Below, in pieces: positions 7,714-16,448 of a DNA stretch of 64,000 nucleotides. Source of the stretch: Chitinophaga niabensis (lineage in GTDB: Bacteria > Bacteroidota > Bacteroidia > Chitinophagales > Chitinophagaceae); assembly GCF_039545795.1 (NCBI RefSeq), contig NZ_CP154260.1, positions 6,763,001 through 6,827,000 on the forward strand. The letters are read 5' to 3'. Position 1 is the first letter of the stretch. Each line of letters opens with the position of its first letter. The notes below the pieces were generated by a model that was not told the origin of the DNA, searched no databases, and saw only the letters and a list, made by a program, of their open reading frames with translations. Made by a program: the position numbers and the translations under genes.

Positions 7714-9870
7714 ATGCTTAAGCTATTCTCAACCCTGATCATTTTCATCAGCATCCCCCTGCTGCTACAGGCCCAGTCGGTCATCAGCGGCAGGGTGACA
7801 GATGCCAAAAAGAGACCCCTTGCCGGAGTGAACATCAGTATTAAAGGCTCATACGATGGTGCCACCAGTGCAAAAGACGGCACCTTTTCTTTTTCCAGCA
7901 CCGCCAACGGCGAAAGGATCATTACAGTCAGCCTCAGCGGTTACCAGACCCTTGAAATAAAAGCAGAGCTGGGCACAGCACAACAGTTTAACCTGGTATT
8001 AAAAGAAACAGTCAATGAATTAAAGATGGTGACCATCTCCGCCGGGAGTTTTGAAGCCAGCGATGAAAAGAAGAACACGGTGCTGAAACCATTGGATATT
8101 GTTACCACTGCCGGCGCCAACGCAGATATTGTGAGCGCCCTGAAAACATTACCTGGTGCACAACAGGTAGGAGAGAAGGAAGGTCTTTTTGTAAGAGGTG
8201 GTACCGGTTACGAAACACAAACCTTTATTGATGGAATGATGGTACGGAATGCCTTCTTCTCCGGCATGCCTGATTTCGCAGCACGCGGCAGGTTCTCCCC
8301 TTTCCTTTTTAAAGGCACCACTTTCAGCAGCGGTGGTTATTCCGCACAATATGGCCAGGGTTTATCTTCCGCACTGGTACTGGAATCTACAGACCTGCCG
8401 GAAAGGTCTTCTTATTCTTTAGGTATTGGCAGCGTAGGCCCGAGTGTAGGAGTAGACATTCTCACAAAAGACAAAAAGAAGGCCTATGGTTTTGAAGCGG
8501 ATTACTTCAACCTCTCTCCCTACTATAAGATCATGAAACAAAAGCAGGAACCTACTATTGCGCCGCAAGGCACAAATGGTTCTGCCAACTATCGTTTAAA
8601 AACTTCCAAAACGGGTATGCTGAAAGTGTTTGTTACCGGTAGTTACCAGCGTTTTGGATTTGAAGGAGAAAGCCTGGAATACCCCGGTTTTAAAGAAGCA
8701 TTTGAACTGGAGAGTTATAATATCTACACCAACATTAACTATAAAGAAAACCTGGGTAAAGGCTGGCGTATGAACCTGGGAACATCCTACAGCACCAACC
8801 GCGACAGGATCTTTATGGATACGATCAATAAAGTACCGGCGCCTACACGCATCAAAGCCCGCCAGGATCTCAGCCAGGTAAGGCTGATGCTCACAAAAGG
8901 ATTGGGAAGGTTTTCTGTATTGCGTATAGGCAGTGAATACCAGTACGGCGATGAACGCTCCCGCTTCAATACCTTTGATGCTAATTACGTGGATAGTTAT
9001 GCAGCAGGTTTTGCAGAAGCAGATGTGTATTTCACACCGCGTTTTGTTGGCCGTTTTGGAACAAGGTATGAGTATACTTCCGTGATCAGCAGATCCAATA
9101 TTGCACCGCGTGCTTCCCTGGCTTACAAGCTGGACGATAAAAGCCAGGTGGCGTTTGCTTACGGAGAATTTTACCAGAAGCCGGAACAGCAATACCTGCG
9201 TTTTACACACGACTTAGGTTTCATGCGGGCTACCCATTACATTGCCAGTTATCAGCGCCTCGCACAGTTCCATACTTTACGTGCGGAAGTATTCTATAAA
9301 AAGTATCACGACCTTTTGAAAACCACACCGGACTATAATAACAACGGTACCGGTTATGCAAAAGGCGTAGAGTTATTCTGGAGAGACCGGAAGAGTATAA
9401 AAAATGCGGATTACTGGATCTCTTATTCTTTCCTCGATACCAAGAGGGATTACCTGAACTATCCATACGAAGTACAACCGGATTTTGCGGCCAAACATAC
9501 AGCCACGCTGGTGTACAAACATTATATCCCATCCACACAACTAAACCTGGGCGCTACGTATTCATTTGCTACCGGCCGGCCTTATTACAATCCTAACCGC
9601 CCGGAAAGTGAGTTCCTGAAGGACCGTACGCGTAATTTGAATACACTCAGTGTGAATGTGAACTACCTGACTTCTATTGGTAAAGCATTCACTGTATTTG
9701 TATTCACCATGACCAATGTGCTGGGGAACGACCAGGAATATGGGTTCCGTTATTCTTCAGATAAACTGCGCCGCAACATGGTAGGACCAATGGCGCCAAG
9801 GTTCTTTTACCTGGGTATGTTCATGAGCTTTGGTATTGACCGCCGCCAGGAACAAATAGACAGACAATAG
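7714..9870 (+). CDS. TonB-dependent outer-membrane receptor with carboxypeptidase-like N-terminal domain
   Basis: A 718-residue protein with a signal peptide (about residues 1-20, ending QAQ), a carboxypeptidase-regulatory-like beta domain (roughly 22-105), a plug domain (about 120-235, including LKTLPGAQQVGEKEGLFVRG) and a C-terminal beta-barrel ending in a hydrophobic strand. It should import a ligand across the outer membrane using TonB energy. There is no SusD partner, so it is not a Sus-type glycan importer; siderophore, metal or small-molecule uptake is possible, but the ligand is unknown. It is first in an apparent unit with a small secreted protein and a winged-helix regulator. Confidence 0.92.
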   Translation: MLKLFSTLIIFISIPLLLQAQSVISGRVTDAKKRPLAGVNISIKGSYDGATSAKDGTFSFSSTANGERIITVSLSGYQTLEIKAELGTAQQFNLVLKETVNELKMVTISAGSFEASDEKKNTVLKPLDIVTTAGANADIVSALKTLPGAQQVGEKEGLFVRGGTGYETQTFIDGMMVRNAFFSGMPDFAARGRFSPFLFKGTTFSSGGYSAQYGQGLSSALVLESTDLPERSSYSLGIGSVGPSVGVDILTKDKKKAYGFEADYFNLSPYYKIMKQKQEPTIAPQGTNGSANYRLKTSKTGMLKVFVTGSYQRFGFEGESLEYPGFKEAFELESYNIYTNINYKENLGKGWRMNLGTSYSTNRDRIFMDTINKVPAPTRIKARQDLSQVRLMLTKGLGRFSVLRIGSEYQYGDERSRFNTFDANYVDSYAAGFAEADVYFTPRFVGRFGTRYEYTSVISRSNIAPRASLAYKLDDKSQVAFAYGEFYQKPEQQYLRFTHDLGFMRATHYIASYQRLAQFHTLRAEVFYKKYHDLLKTTPDYNNNGTGYAKGVELFWRDRKSIKNADYWISYSFLDTKRDYLNYPYEVQPDFAAKHTATLVYKHYIPSTQLNLGATYSFATGRPYYNPNRPESEFLKDRTRNLNTLSVNVNYLTSIGKAFTVFVFTMTNVLGNDQEYGFRYSSDKLRRNMVGPMAPRFFYLGMFMSFGIDRRQEQIDRQ

Positions 9871-9904
9871 TCATTCATTCATCGTTTATAAAATCTACAA
9901 TCAA

Positions 9905-10552
9905 ATGAAACAGATCCTTTTTTCTCTTTTAATGGTTTCCGGGATCACTTTTGCAGCCCGGGCTCAGAGTGAACAATACCAGCAGGCGATGACTCAGCAG
10001 GTAGGGCTGCTGGACAGTGCGAGCACATTTACCCCGGCAGGTATCCAACAGGCAGCTAATACTTTCGAGCGCATTGCAGAAGCAGAAAAAACACAATGGC
10101 TGCCGTATTATTATGCAGCGTATTGCCGGGTGAATGAAGCCTTTTTTACACAGGATAAGGGGAAGGTAGATGAGATAGCAGATAAGGCATTGGTGAATAT
10201 CGAAAAAGCTGCAGCATTGAAAGGAAAGGATTCGGAGATCAGTTGTATCTTGTCCATGATCGCATCTGCCCGTATAGGTGTGGACCCAATGACGAGGGGC
10301 ATGAAATATGGTATGGAATCCGGCCAGCACCTGGAGGAGGCCAAAAGAATGAATCCTGAGAATCCAAGGGTTTACATGCTGGAAGGTCAGAGTTTATTGT
10401 ATACGCCGGAAGCTTTTGGTGGCAGCAAAACAAAAGCAAAAGAAAAATTTGAAGAGTCTTTGAAAAAATTCGCAGCTGAGAAACCGGCAGATAAGATCAC
10501 GCCACATTGGGGCGAAGCTTATACAAAAATGCTCATTTCCCAGATCAAATAA
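9905..10552 (+). CDS. Secreted alpha-helical protein of unknown function, receptor operon
   Basis: A 215-residue protein with a signal peptide (about residues 1-20, ending ARAQ). The mature part is helical, with segments such as WLPYYYAAYCRVNEAFF and ENPRVYMLEGQSLLYTP whose spacing of aromatic and small residues resembles tetratricopeptide repeats, though I cannot confirm repeats by eye. It starts 34 bases after the TonB receptor, so co-transcription and a periplasmic role supporting the receptor are inferred. A hairpin follows the gene. Confidence 0.8.
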   Translation: MKQILFSLLMVSGITFAARAQSEQYQQAMTQQVGLLDSASTFTPAGIQQAANTFERIAEAEKTQWLPYYYAAYCRVNEAFFTQDKGKVDEIADKALVNIEKAAALKGKDSEISCILSMIASARIGVDPMTRGMKYGMESGQHLEEAKRMNPENPRVYMLEGQSLLYTPEAFGGSKTKAKEKFEESLKKFAAEKPADKITPHWGEAYTKMLISQIK

Positions 10553-10560
10553 ATTAACAG

Positions 10561-10589
10561 CATACAGGCAGGAGCCGCCTGCCTGTATG
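10561..10589 (+). terminator. Hairpin after the secreted protein gene
   Basis: Perfect 12-bp inverted repeat CATACAGGCAGG and CCTGCCTGTATG around a five-base loop. The T run after it is short, so it may be a weak terminator or a 3'-stabilising structure before the regulator gene. Confidence 0.55.
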
Positions 10590-10620
10590 TTTACATATCC
10601 TTTACACGCAACTGAACTAA

Positions 10621-10917
10621 ATGGACTTTAAAGAACTTGATCCGGTGTTACATTCACAGCTAAGGCTGGCAGTGATGTCTGTATTGATCAGCGAACAGGA
10701 AGCGGAATTTACGCATCTGAAAGAAAAAACAAATGCTACAGCAGGTAACCTGAGTGTGCAGATCAACAAATTGAAAGATGTGGAATATATTGAAGTTGTC
10801 AAGCAATTCAAGGATAATTATCCGCAAACGATCTGCAAGATCACACCTAAAGGTGTGAAGGCATTTCAGGGTTATGTAAAGTCTATTCAATCTTATCTGC
10901 ATACCGGCAAAAAGTAA
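10621..10917 (+). CDS. Winged-helix transcriptional regulator (HTH_34-like)
   Basis: A 98-residue single-domain regulator. The pattern LRLAVMSVLISEQEAEFTHL, then a recognition helix ATAGNLSVQINKLKD and a wing ending in CKITPKGVKAF, is that of the small MarR/ArsR-like winged-helix family (Pfam HTH_34). It should bind DNA as a dimer; no ligand-binding domain is present. It lies 68 bases downstream of the secreted protein and probably controls the receptor unit, by inference from position. Confidence 0.86.
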   Translation: MDFKELDPVLHSQLRLAVMSVLISEQEAEFTHLKEKTNATAGNLSVQINKLKDVEYIEVVKQFKDNYPQTICKITPKGVKAFQGYVKSIQSYLHTGKK

Positions 10918-10976
10918 CGCACTGTTACATCAATGCAGCGTTAATCCCTATCTTCATTATCTTAAAGACACAGATA

Positions 10977-11822
10977 ATGGAACTCCTTGACCATACCCTG
11001 AAAGTGGCCCCTACAGCCGCTCTTGTGCTGTATCATGCACGCTCGCTATATGAAAGCGGCCCCGAAAGAACGTATTATTCCCAAATAGATTTCAGCGATA
11101 TTAAGGAGCTGTCTGAAAAGATGGAAGCATCCTATAAAGACTTCGCCTATACGGTATTATGCCGCAAACGTTTTTTCCGTTATCTGCTGGACCAGTATTT
11201 ATCAGAAGATGCACCGGTGCAGATCTGCATTTTAGGGGCAGGGCTTGATCCTGTTTCGCTGCATTTGCTGGAACAATATGATCAGGCGGTTGCTAATGTT
11301 TTTGAAGTGGATACGGACCACCTGGTTCTGAAAGAACAGCTCTACCAGCGTTTGTTGCCCAACAACAAGAAATTACATTTTATTCAGGCGGATATCACAG
11401 ATACCCTGCATTTGCTGGATCGTCTACGCGATGCGGGGTATTCTCCTGCTTTCCCCACCCTGGTAATATTTGAAGGCGTGCTGCCTTATATCGGCGATGA
11501 ACAGTTCCTCAACATCATGCAGTTGTTCAGAACGGTGAATAAAACCAATGTGGTGCTGATGGATTATATCCTTCCGGAGGAATGTCTGCCGGATAGCATG
11601 TTACCGGCCTGGTATGCCATCAAAAAAGGCGTAGAGGCATTTGTAGGCGGCAGCCTGTATAGTTGCAACCGTCAGCAGATCTTTAACCTGACGGCTGTTT
11701 TACATGGCGATGTAGCCAGCGTGGATTCCATGCAGGATGTAGAATTCAAGCTCAATGGCCGGAATGAGGTGTACTATGAAGATGGGGATGGCTTGCTGGA
11801 AATAGTAGCGTTCTACCTGTAA
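10977..11822 (+). CDS. SAM-dependent methyltransferase, leucine carboxyl methyltransferase-like
   Basis: A 281-residue class I methyltransferase. The SAM site is ICILGAGLDPVSLHL (about residues 81-95), with an acidic end of strand 2 in FEVDTD and the segment VIFEGVLPYI characteristic of the LCM/PPM1 family (Pfam LCM). In bacteria such enzymes methylate carboxyl or hydroxyl groups on small molecules; the substrate is not evident. It converges on pdxA with only two bases between the stops. Confidence 0.85.
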   Translation: MELLDHTLKVAPTAALVLYHARSLYESGPERTYYSQIDFSDIKELSEKMEASYKDFAYTVLCRKRFFRYLLDQYLSEDAPVQICILGAGLDPVSLHLLEQYDQAVANVFEVDTDHLVLKEQLYQRLLPNNKKLHFIQADITDTLHLLDRLRDAGYSPAFPTLVIFEGVLPYIGDEQFLNIMQLFRTVNKTNVVLMDYILPEECLPDSMLPAWYAIKKGVEAFVGGSLYSCNRQQIFNLTAVLHGDVASVDSMQDVEFKLNGRNEVYYEDGDGLLEIVAFYL

Positions 11823-11824
11823 GC

Positions 11825-12901
11825 TTAGAGACCTTCCGAAGCCAGTTCTGATTTCTTCAGCGGATTGCGGGTAGCTTCTGCATAATCTTCCCTTTGCATA
11901 ATAATGTCTATGCAGGTGTATACAGCCTGCCTGAAAGAAGATTCGTCTGCAACGTTTTTACCGGCAATGTCAAATGCAGTGCCGTGATCAGGAGAAGTGC
12001 GTACAATAGGAAGGCCTGCGGAGAAGTTGATACCTTCTCCTGTAGCTAAGGATTTGAAGGGGATCAGGCCCTGGTCGTGATACATGGCCAGTACGCCATC
12101 GAACTTGCGGAACATTTCCCTTGCAAAAAAGGCATCTGCGCTATAGGGGCCAAAACAAAGCAGGCCGTTGTGTTTGGCTTGTTTGATGGCAGGGCCGATG
12201 TGTTTGATCTCTTCATCGCCAATGAGGCCTTCGTCACCGGCATGCGGGTTGAGGCCTAATACTGCAATGCGGGGTTTATCTATACCAAAATCCTTCACCA
12301 GGCTGTCTTTCATGATATTCAGCTTGCTCAGGATATTTTCTTTTGTTACATACTTTGCTATCTCGGTAACGGGTACATGTTCCGTGAGCAGGCCCACGCG
12401 CATGTTCTCTGCGGTCATGAACATCAGCACATCCTTGCTCTGGAAAGCATTTTGCAGGTAAGGTGTGTGGCCGGTGAAATTGAAATCCGCGCTTTGAATA
12501 TTCTTTTTATGGATTGGCGCTGTTACCAGGCCATCGATGTCTTTATTCTTCAGGCATTCAATAGCAACCGCCAGGGAACGGGCTGCGTATTTACCGCCGG
12601 TTTCGTTCAGGATGCCGGGTGTGATCTGCACTTCTTCTTCCCAGCAGTTGAAAACGCTCACCTGCTTTGGGTTCAGCCGGTTAAAATCCTTGATGCTCTG
12701 GTAATTGAAATTGTTTTCGTTGAGCAGCTTCCGGTAGAAGTTGATGGTTTTGTTGGAGGCGAATATCACAGGCGTACATAATTCCAGCATGCGCGGGTCA
12801 GCGAAGGTTTTAATGATCACTTCAGTTCCAATGCTGTTAAGATCTCCAACGGAGATGCCGATCACTGGCCGGTTTATTTGTGCGGAGGCTGTTGTACTCA
12901 T
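11825..12901 (-). CDS. pdxA: 4-hydroxythreonine-4-phosphate dehydrogenase
   Basis: A 358-residue enzyme of the DXP-dependent pyridoxal phosphate pathway; it oxidises 4-phosphohydroxy-L-threonine with NAD. The N-terminal GISVGDLNSIGTEV, the metal-binding GHTPYL, the loop LNPHAGD and the signature YHDQGLIPFK are all present. I start it at 12901 rather than 12970 because a -7 box, TATATTTG, lies at 12935-12928 on this strand, so the upstream ATG would precede the transcription start. It is divergent from rsmA. Confidence 0.94.
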   Translation of the reverse strand: MSTTASAQINRPVIGISVGDLNSIGTEVIIKTFADPRMLELCTPVIFASNKTINFYRKLLNENNFNYQSIKDFNRLNPKQVSVFNCWEEEVQITPGILNETGGKYAARSLAVAIECLKNKDIDGLVTAPIHKKNIQSADFNFTGHTPYLQNAFQSKDVLMFMTAENMRVGLLTEHVPVTEIAKYVTKENILSKLNIMKDSLVKDFGIDKPRIAVLGLNPHAGDEGLIGDEEIKHIGPAIKQAKHNGLLCFGPYSADAFFAREMFRKFDGVLAMYHDQGLIPFKSLATGEGINFSAGLPIVRTSPDHGTAFDIAGKNVADESSFRQAVYTCIDIIMQREDYAEATRNPLKKSELASEGL

Positions 12902-12927
12902 GCGTTTTCCTTGATAAAGTATGCTGA

Positions 12928-12935
12928 CAAATATA
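12928..12935 (-). promoter_or_regulatory. -7 promoter element of pdxA
   Basis: TATATTTG on the minus strand, an exact TAnnTTTG match, 26 bases before the chosen pdxA ATG. No obvious -33 TTTG. Confidence 0.6.
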
Positions 12936-12986
12936 CGTGGAATTGTTGACAGATTAGGAGAGGCGGCCAAACTCGGTAGTATTCCT

Positions 12987-12994
12987 TAATTTTG
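12987..12994 (+). promoter_or_regulatory. -7 promoter element of rsmA, implying a leaderless transcript
   Basis: TAATTTTG, an exact TAnnTTTG match, ends four bases before the rsmA ATG at 12999. With normal Bacteroidota spacing the first transcribed base would be the A of the ATG. Confidence 0.55.
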
Positions 12995-12998
12995 CCGA

Positions 12999-13751
12999 AT
13001 GTATACGCTAAAGAAATCACTGGGTCAGCATTTCCTGAAAGACGAGAACATCTGTAAACAGATCGTGGGATCGCTGCCTGTGGAAAAGGGTATGCAGGTA
13101 CTGGAAGTGGGTCCCGGAGCGGGTGCCATCACCAAATACCTGCTGGAGATCCCGGATATTCACTTTAAGGCGGTAGAGCTGGATGCAGAGAAAGTGCAAT
13201 ACCTGGAGAAAACCTTCCCGGCTATACAGGGAAAGCTGATCCTGGATAGTTTCCTGGAAACGCCCGTTCCTTATGAGGGCCAGTTTTCCGTGATCGGCAA
13301 TTTCCCTTACAATATCTCCACGCAGATCATGTTCCGGGTCCTGGACTGGAGGGCGCAGGTGCCTGTAGTAGTGGGCATGTTCCAGAAAGAAGTGGCAGTA
13401 AGGATTGCAGCGAAAGAAGGAAATAAAGATTATGGGATACTGAGCGTATTCCTGCAACGGTTCTATGATATAGAATTCCTCTTTGAAGTACATGAGGATG
13501 CCTTCAACCCTCCGCCGAAAGTGAAATCAGGTGTGATCCGCCTTACCAGGCTGGAATCTCCGCTGGCTGTGAAGAATGAAAAGAAGTTCACCCTGCTGGT
13601 GAAAACGGCATTCGGCCAGCGCCGTAAACAACTACGCAATCCGCTGAAAGGATTTTTTGATAAGGAATATTTACAGCAACCAATATTTACTAAAAGGGCC
13701 GAAGAGCTTACTGTAGCAGATTTCGTGGCCCTGTCCGAACACATGTTATGA
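12999..13751 (+). CDS. rsmA: 16S rRNA adenine dimethyltransferase
   Basis: A 250-residue enzyme (KsgA) that dimethylates two adjacent adenines near the 3' end of 16S rRNA during 30S assembly. It opens with the family N-terminus KKSLGQHFLKD, which fixes the start, then has the SAM site EVGPGAGAITKYL and the catalytic GNFPYNIS (about residues 102-109). Its stop overlaps the ATG of the next gene by four bases, so the two are translationally coupled. Confidence 0.95.
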   Translation: MYTLKKSLGQHFLKDENICKQIVGSLPVEKGMQVLEVGPGAGAITKYLLEIPDIHFKAVELDAEKVQYLEKTFPAIQGKLILDSFLETPVPYEGQFSVIGNFPYNISTQIMFRVLDWRAQVPVVVGMFQKEVAVRIAAKEGNKDYGILSVFLQRFYDIEFLFEVHEDAFNPPPKVKSGVIRLTRLESPLAVKNEKKFTLLVKTAFGQRRKQLRNPLKGFFDKEYLQQPIFTKRAEELTVADFVALSEHML

Positions 13752-14674
13752 GTCAGAAAGTTTTAATTACTGCCAAAGTACACGAGTACCTGATCGATCA
13801 GCTTGAGTCAAAAGGATACACCGTTAATTACCAGCCTTCCATTACTTATGATGGTGTGATGCAGGCGATACATGATGTAAAAGGCATGATCGTGACCACC
13901 CGCATTAAAGTAGATAAGGCCATGATAGACCGCGCGACGGAGTTACAGTGGATAGGGCGTTTGGGTTCCGGCATGGAACTGATAGATGTGCCTTATGCAG
14001 AAAGTAAAGGTATTCATTGCGCTAGCAGCCCTGAAGGAAATATGGATACAGTAGGAGAACAGGCGGTGGGTATGCTCATTATGTTGCAGCATAACCTGCT
14101 GCGCAGTAACCTGCAGTTGCGGGAGGGGATCTGGGAGCGGGATGGCAACAGGGCCTGGGAGCTGGGAGGCAAAACCATTGGTATTATTGGCTATGGCCAC
14201 ACGGGAAGTTCATTTGCCCGTAAACTCCGGGGGTTTGATATGCGCATCCTGGCTTATGATAAATACAAAAAAGGCTATGGGAATGACTTTGTAACGGAAT
14301 CAGATATGGAAACCATCTTCCGGGAAGCGGATGTGGTGAGTTTGCATCTGCCGCTTACTGAGGAAACCCGGCACCTGGGGAACACTGCTTTCTTTGGTTC
14401 ATTTGCAAAACCGGTATGCCTGATGAATACTTCCCGCGGTAAAGTAGTAAGCACGGCTGACCTCGTGGCGGCATTGGAATCCGGTAAGGTTGCAGGTGCT
14501 TGTCTTGATGTGCTGGAAAACGAAAAACTGGAAACTTTCAGTGCAACAGAAAAGGAACAATTCCAGTATTTACTGCAAAATGACCGCGTGATCCTCACCC
14601 CGCATATAGCGGGATATTCTCATGAAGCCAGCATAAAAATGGCGCAGATCGTACTTAAGAAGCTAAACGTTTAG
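13748..14674 (+). CDS. D-isomer-specific 2-hydroxyacid dehydrogenase
   Basis: A 308-residue NAD-dependent dehydrogenase related to phosphoglycerate dehydrogenase but without the C-terminal ACT domain of SerA. The Rossmann motif is TIGIIGYGHTGSSFARKL. The catalytic Arg sits in MNTSRGKVV, Glu in VLENEK, and His in LTPHIAGYS. The physiological substrate is not decidable: serine biosynthesis, glyoxylate reduction and 2-oxoacid reduction are all possible. It overlaps rsmA by four bases, and a perfect palindrome covers its stop codon. Confidence 0.88.
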   Translation: MSQKVLITAKVHEYLIDQLESKGYTVNYQPSITYDGVMQAIHDVKGMIVTTRIKVDKAMIDRATELQWIGRLGSGMELIDVPYAESKGIHCASSPEGNMDTVGEQAVGMLIMLQHNLLRSNLQLREGIWERDGNRAWELGGKTIGIIGYGHTGSSFARKLRGFDMRILAYDKYKKGYGNDFVTESDMETIFREADVVSLHLPLTEETRHLGNTAFFGSFAKPVCLMNTSRGKVVSTADLVAALESGKVAGACLDVLENEKLETFSATEKEQFQYLLQNDRVILTPHIAGYSHEASIKMAQIVLKKLNV

Positions 14675-14678
14675 CTTC
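14659..14678 (+). terminator. Palindrome over the stop codon of the hydroxyacid dehydrogenase
   Basis: GAAGCTAAAC and GTTTAGCTTC form a perfect 20-base palindrome spanning the stop codon, followed by a weak T-rich stretch. Possibly a terminator, with a small or opened loop. Confidence 0.4.
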
Positions 14679-14734
14679 TCTGTATTATTGAATTTTATAT
14701 GTGAAACGGGCTAGGGATCGGAATAAATTTTAGT

Positions 14735-14742
14735 TATATTTG
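14735..14742 (+). promoter_or_regulatory. -7 promoter element of greA
   Basis: TATATTTG, an exact TAnnTTTG match, 77 bases before the greA ATG, predicting an unusually long leader of about 70 bases. Confidence 0.6.
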
Positions 14743-14755
14743 CAAACATCACTAC

Positions 14756-14797
14756 TTAATGACGTCTTTGCGCAAGCGGGGGCGTTAATTTTTTTTT
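14756..14797 (+). promoter_or_regulatory. Terminator-like hairpin in the greA leader
   Basis: Arms TTAATGACGTC (14756-14766) and GGGGGCGTTAA (14778-14788) pair with two mismatches and two wobbles, followed by nine T at 14789-14797. It lies between the -7 box and the greA ATG, so it can act as an attenuator. In E. coli the greA leader also ends in a terminator and yields the small RNA GraL; whether this is the same strategy is inference. Confidence 0.5.
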
Positions 14798-14819
14798 CTC
14801 ATACTAAATCATAAAGGTT

Positions 14820-15296
14820 ATGTCAGGCGTAAATTATGTAACCAAGGAAACCCTTGATTCAATGAGGGATGAACTTACGCAGCTTAAAACAAAAGGCCGC
14901 TCAGAGATTGCCAAAGCTATTTCCGAAGCACGTGAAAAAGGGGATTTGAAAGAGAATGCAGAATACGATGCGGCAAAGGAAGCGCAAGGCATGCATGAAG
15001 CCAAGATCGCCGTCCTGGAAAATGCGATCGCTACTGCAAGGATCGTGGCAGCAGATGCCATCGATACTTCCAAAGTATCTGTGCTTTGCAAGGTAACCAT
15101 CACTAATCTCGCGAATAAGAAAACCCTTACTTATCAGCTGGTTTCAGAATCCGAAGCGGACCTGAAACTGGGTAAGATCTCTGTGACTTCCCCGATCGGA
15201 AAAGGATTGCTGGGCAAGAAAGTAGGAGAGGAAGCCAATATCCTGGCGCCTAATGGGAATAACATGAAATTCAAGATAGAGCAGATCTCTATCTAA
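14820..15296 (+). CDS. greA: Transcription elongation factor GreA
   Basis: A 158-residue factor that rescues backtracked RNA polymerase by stimulating transcript cleavage. The N-terminal coiled coil carries the tip acidic pair in EAREKGDLKENAEYDAAKE, and the C-terminal FKBP-like domain includes SPIGKGLLGKKVGE. Length is standard. It has its own promoter and a leader hairpin, and a terminator separates it from the HIT gene. Confidence 0.96.
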   Translation: MSGVNYVTKETLDSMRDELTQLKTKGRSEIAKAISEAREKGDLKENAEYDAAKEAQGMHEAKIAVLENAIATARIVAADAIDTSKVSVLCKVTITNLANKKTLTYQLVSESEADLKLGKISVTSPIGKGLLGKKVGEEANILAPNGNNMKFKIEQISI

Positions 15297-15317
15297 GTAA
15301 AATAACTTTATAGTATG

Positions 15318-15349
15318 AAGGCCTTCCGTGAGACCGGGGGGCCTTTTTT
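15318..15349 (+). terminator. Terminator of greA
   Basis: Stem AAGGCC with inner TCCG, pairing with CGG and GGCCTT, followed by six T. It lies 22 bases after the greA stop and just before the HIT gene, which rules out the longer HIT start at 15315. Confidence 0.75.
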
Positions 15350-15362
15350 AACTCAACCCGTT

Positions 15363-15752
15363 ATGACCATCTTTTCAAAAATCATCAAAGGCGAAATTCC
15401 CAGTTACCGTATTGCTGAGAACGACCGGTTCTATGCTTTCCTGGATATTTTTCCATTAGTGAAGGGGCATACGTTGATTGTGCCTAAAGTGGAGACCGAT
15501 AAGTTTTTTGATGTGGCGGACGATCTGCTGCAGGAATGGTTGTTGTTTGCAAAACCTATTGCCGGAGCCATAGAAAAAGCGATTCCCTGTAACCGTGTGG
15601 GATTGAGTGTAGTAGGGCTGGAGGTACCACATGCGCATATGCACCTGGTGCCCATCAACTCTGCTGATGACCTTAATTTTACCCGTTCCAAACTGAAGTT
15701 ATCTCCGGAAGAATTCAGGGGAATACAGGAATCTATCCTGGCTCAGTTATAA
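15363..15752 (+). CDS. HIT family nucleotide hydrolase/transferase
   Basis: A 129-residue histidine-triad protein. The triad is HAHMHLVPI near residues 98-106, and MTIFSKIIKGEIPSY is the usual N-terminus of the HinT-like branch, which sets the start at 15363. These enzymes hydrolyse AMP-lysine and related purine phosphoramidates. It converges on the response regulator gene, with their 3' ends overlapping by six bases. Confidence 0.92.
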   Translation: MTIFSKIIKGEIPSYRIAENDRFYAFLDIFPLVKGHTLIVPKVETDKFFDVADDLLQEWLLFAKPIAGAIEKAIPCNRVGLSVVGLEVPHAHMHLVPINSADDLNFTRSKLKLSPEEFRGIQESILAQL

Positions 15753-16448
15753 TGTTGATACATAGAACTTGAAGCCGATCCCGTGGAGTGTTTCGAGTTT
15801 TACTTCCTTATCGTCACTGAAGTGCTTTCTGATCTTGGTGATAAAAACGTCCATGCTCCGGCCGAGGAAATAATCGTCCTTTCCCCAGACGTGGTATAGG
15901 ATCTCTTCGCGTTTAAGCGTTTTATTGGCGTTCTCGCAAAAGAACTTCAACAGGTCTGCTTCTTTTTGTGTGAGGGAGGCTTTTAATTTGCCGCTTTTGT
16001 CCGTCAGTTTAAGTTCTCCATAATCAAAGGTGGTTTTACCTACGGCGAACGTAGTCCGTTTATCTGCATTGAGCGGACGGGTACGTTTCAGGAAAACTTC
16101 GATACGGAGTAATAATTCCTGCATGCTGAAAGGCTTGGTAACATAGTCGTCAGCACCATGCTTGAATCCGCTGATCTTGTCCTCATCCAGGGATTTGGAT
16201 GTAAGGAACAGTATAGGGATCAAGTCGTTCCGTTGCCTGATCTGCTTAGCCAGTTCGAAGCCGTTTTTCTTAGGCATTACAACATCCAGCAGGCATATAT
16301 CGTACAGGCTTTTCTGAAACGTTTTCCAAGCTATCTCTCCATCTGAACAGTGGGTCACCTCGTATCCGGATTCTTCCAACCGCTTTTTGGTAATTGCACC
16401 CAGGTTATAATCATCCTCCACTAGTAATATTCTAGCCTTCGTATCCAT
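15747..16448 (-). CDS. OmpR/PhoB-type response regulator, orphan
   Basis: A 233-residue regulator with a receiver domain (phosphorylated Asp55 in LLDVVMP, acidic pair EDD near 11-13, Thr in FLTSKS, Lys in TKPF) and a C-terminal winged-helix DNA-binding domain ending VKLETLHGIGFKF. It resembles the Bacteroidota RprY group. No histidine kinase is adjacent, so the partner must be encoded elsewhere. It is a paralogue of the regulator at 19038. Confidence 0.93.
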   Translation of the reverse strand: MDTKARILLVEDDYNLGAITKKRLEESGYEVTHCSDGEIAWKTFQKSLYDICLLDVVMPKKNGFELAKQIRQRNDLIPILFLTSKSLDEDKISGFKHGADDYVTKPFSMQELLLRIEVFLKRTRPLNADKRTTFAVGKTTFDYGELKLTDKSGKLKASLTQKEADLLKFFCENANKTLKREEILYHVWGKDDYFLGRSMDVFITKIRKHFSDDKEVKLETLHGIGFKFYVSTL

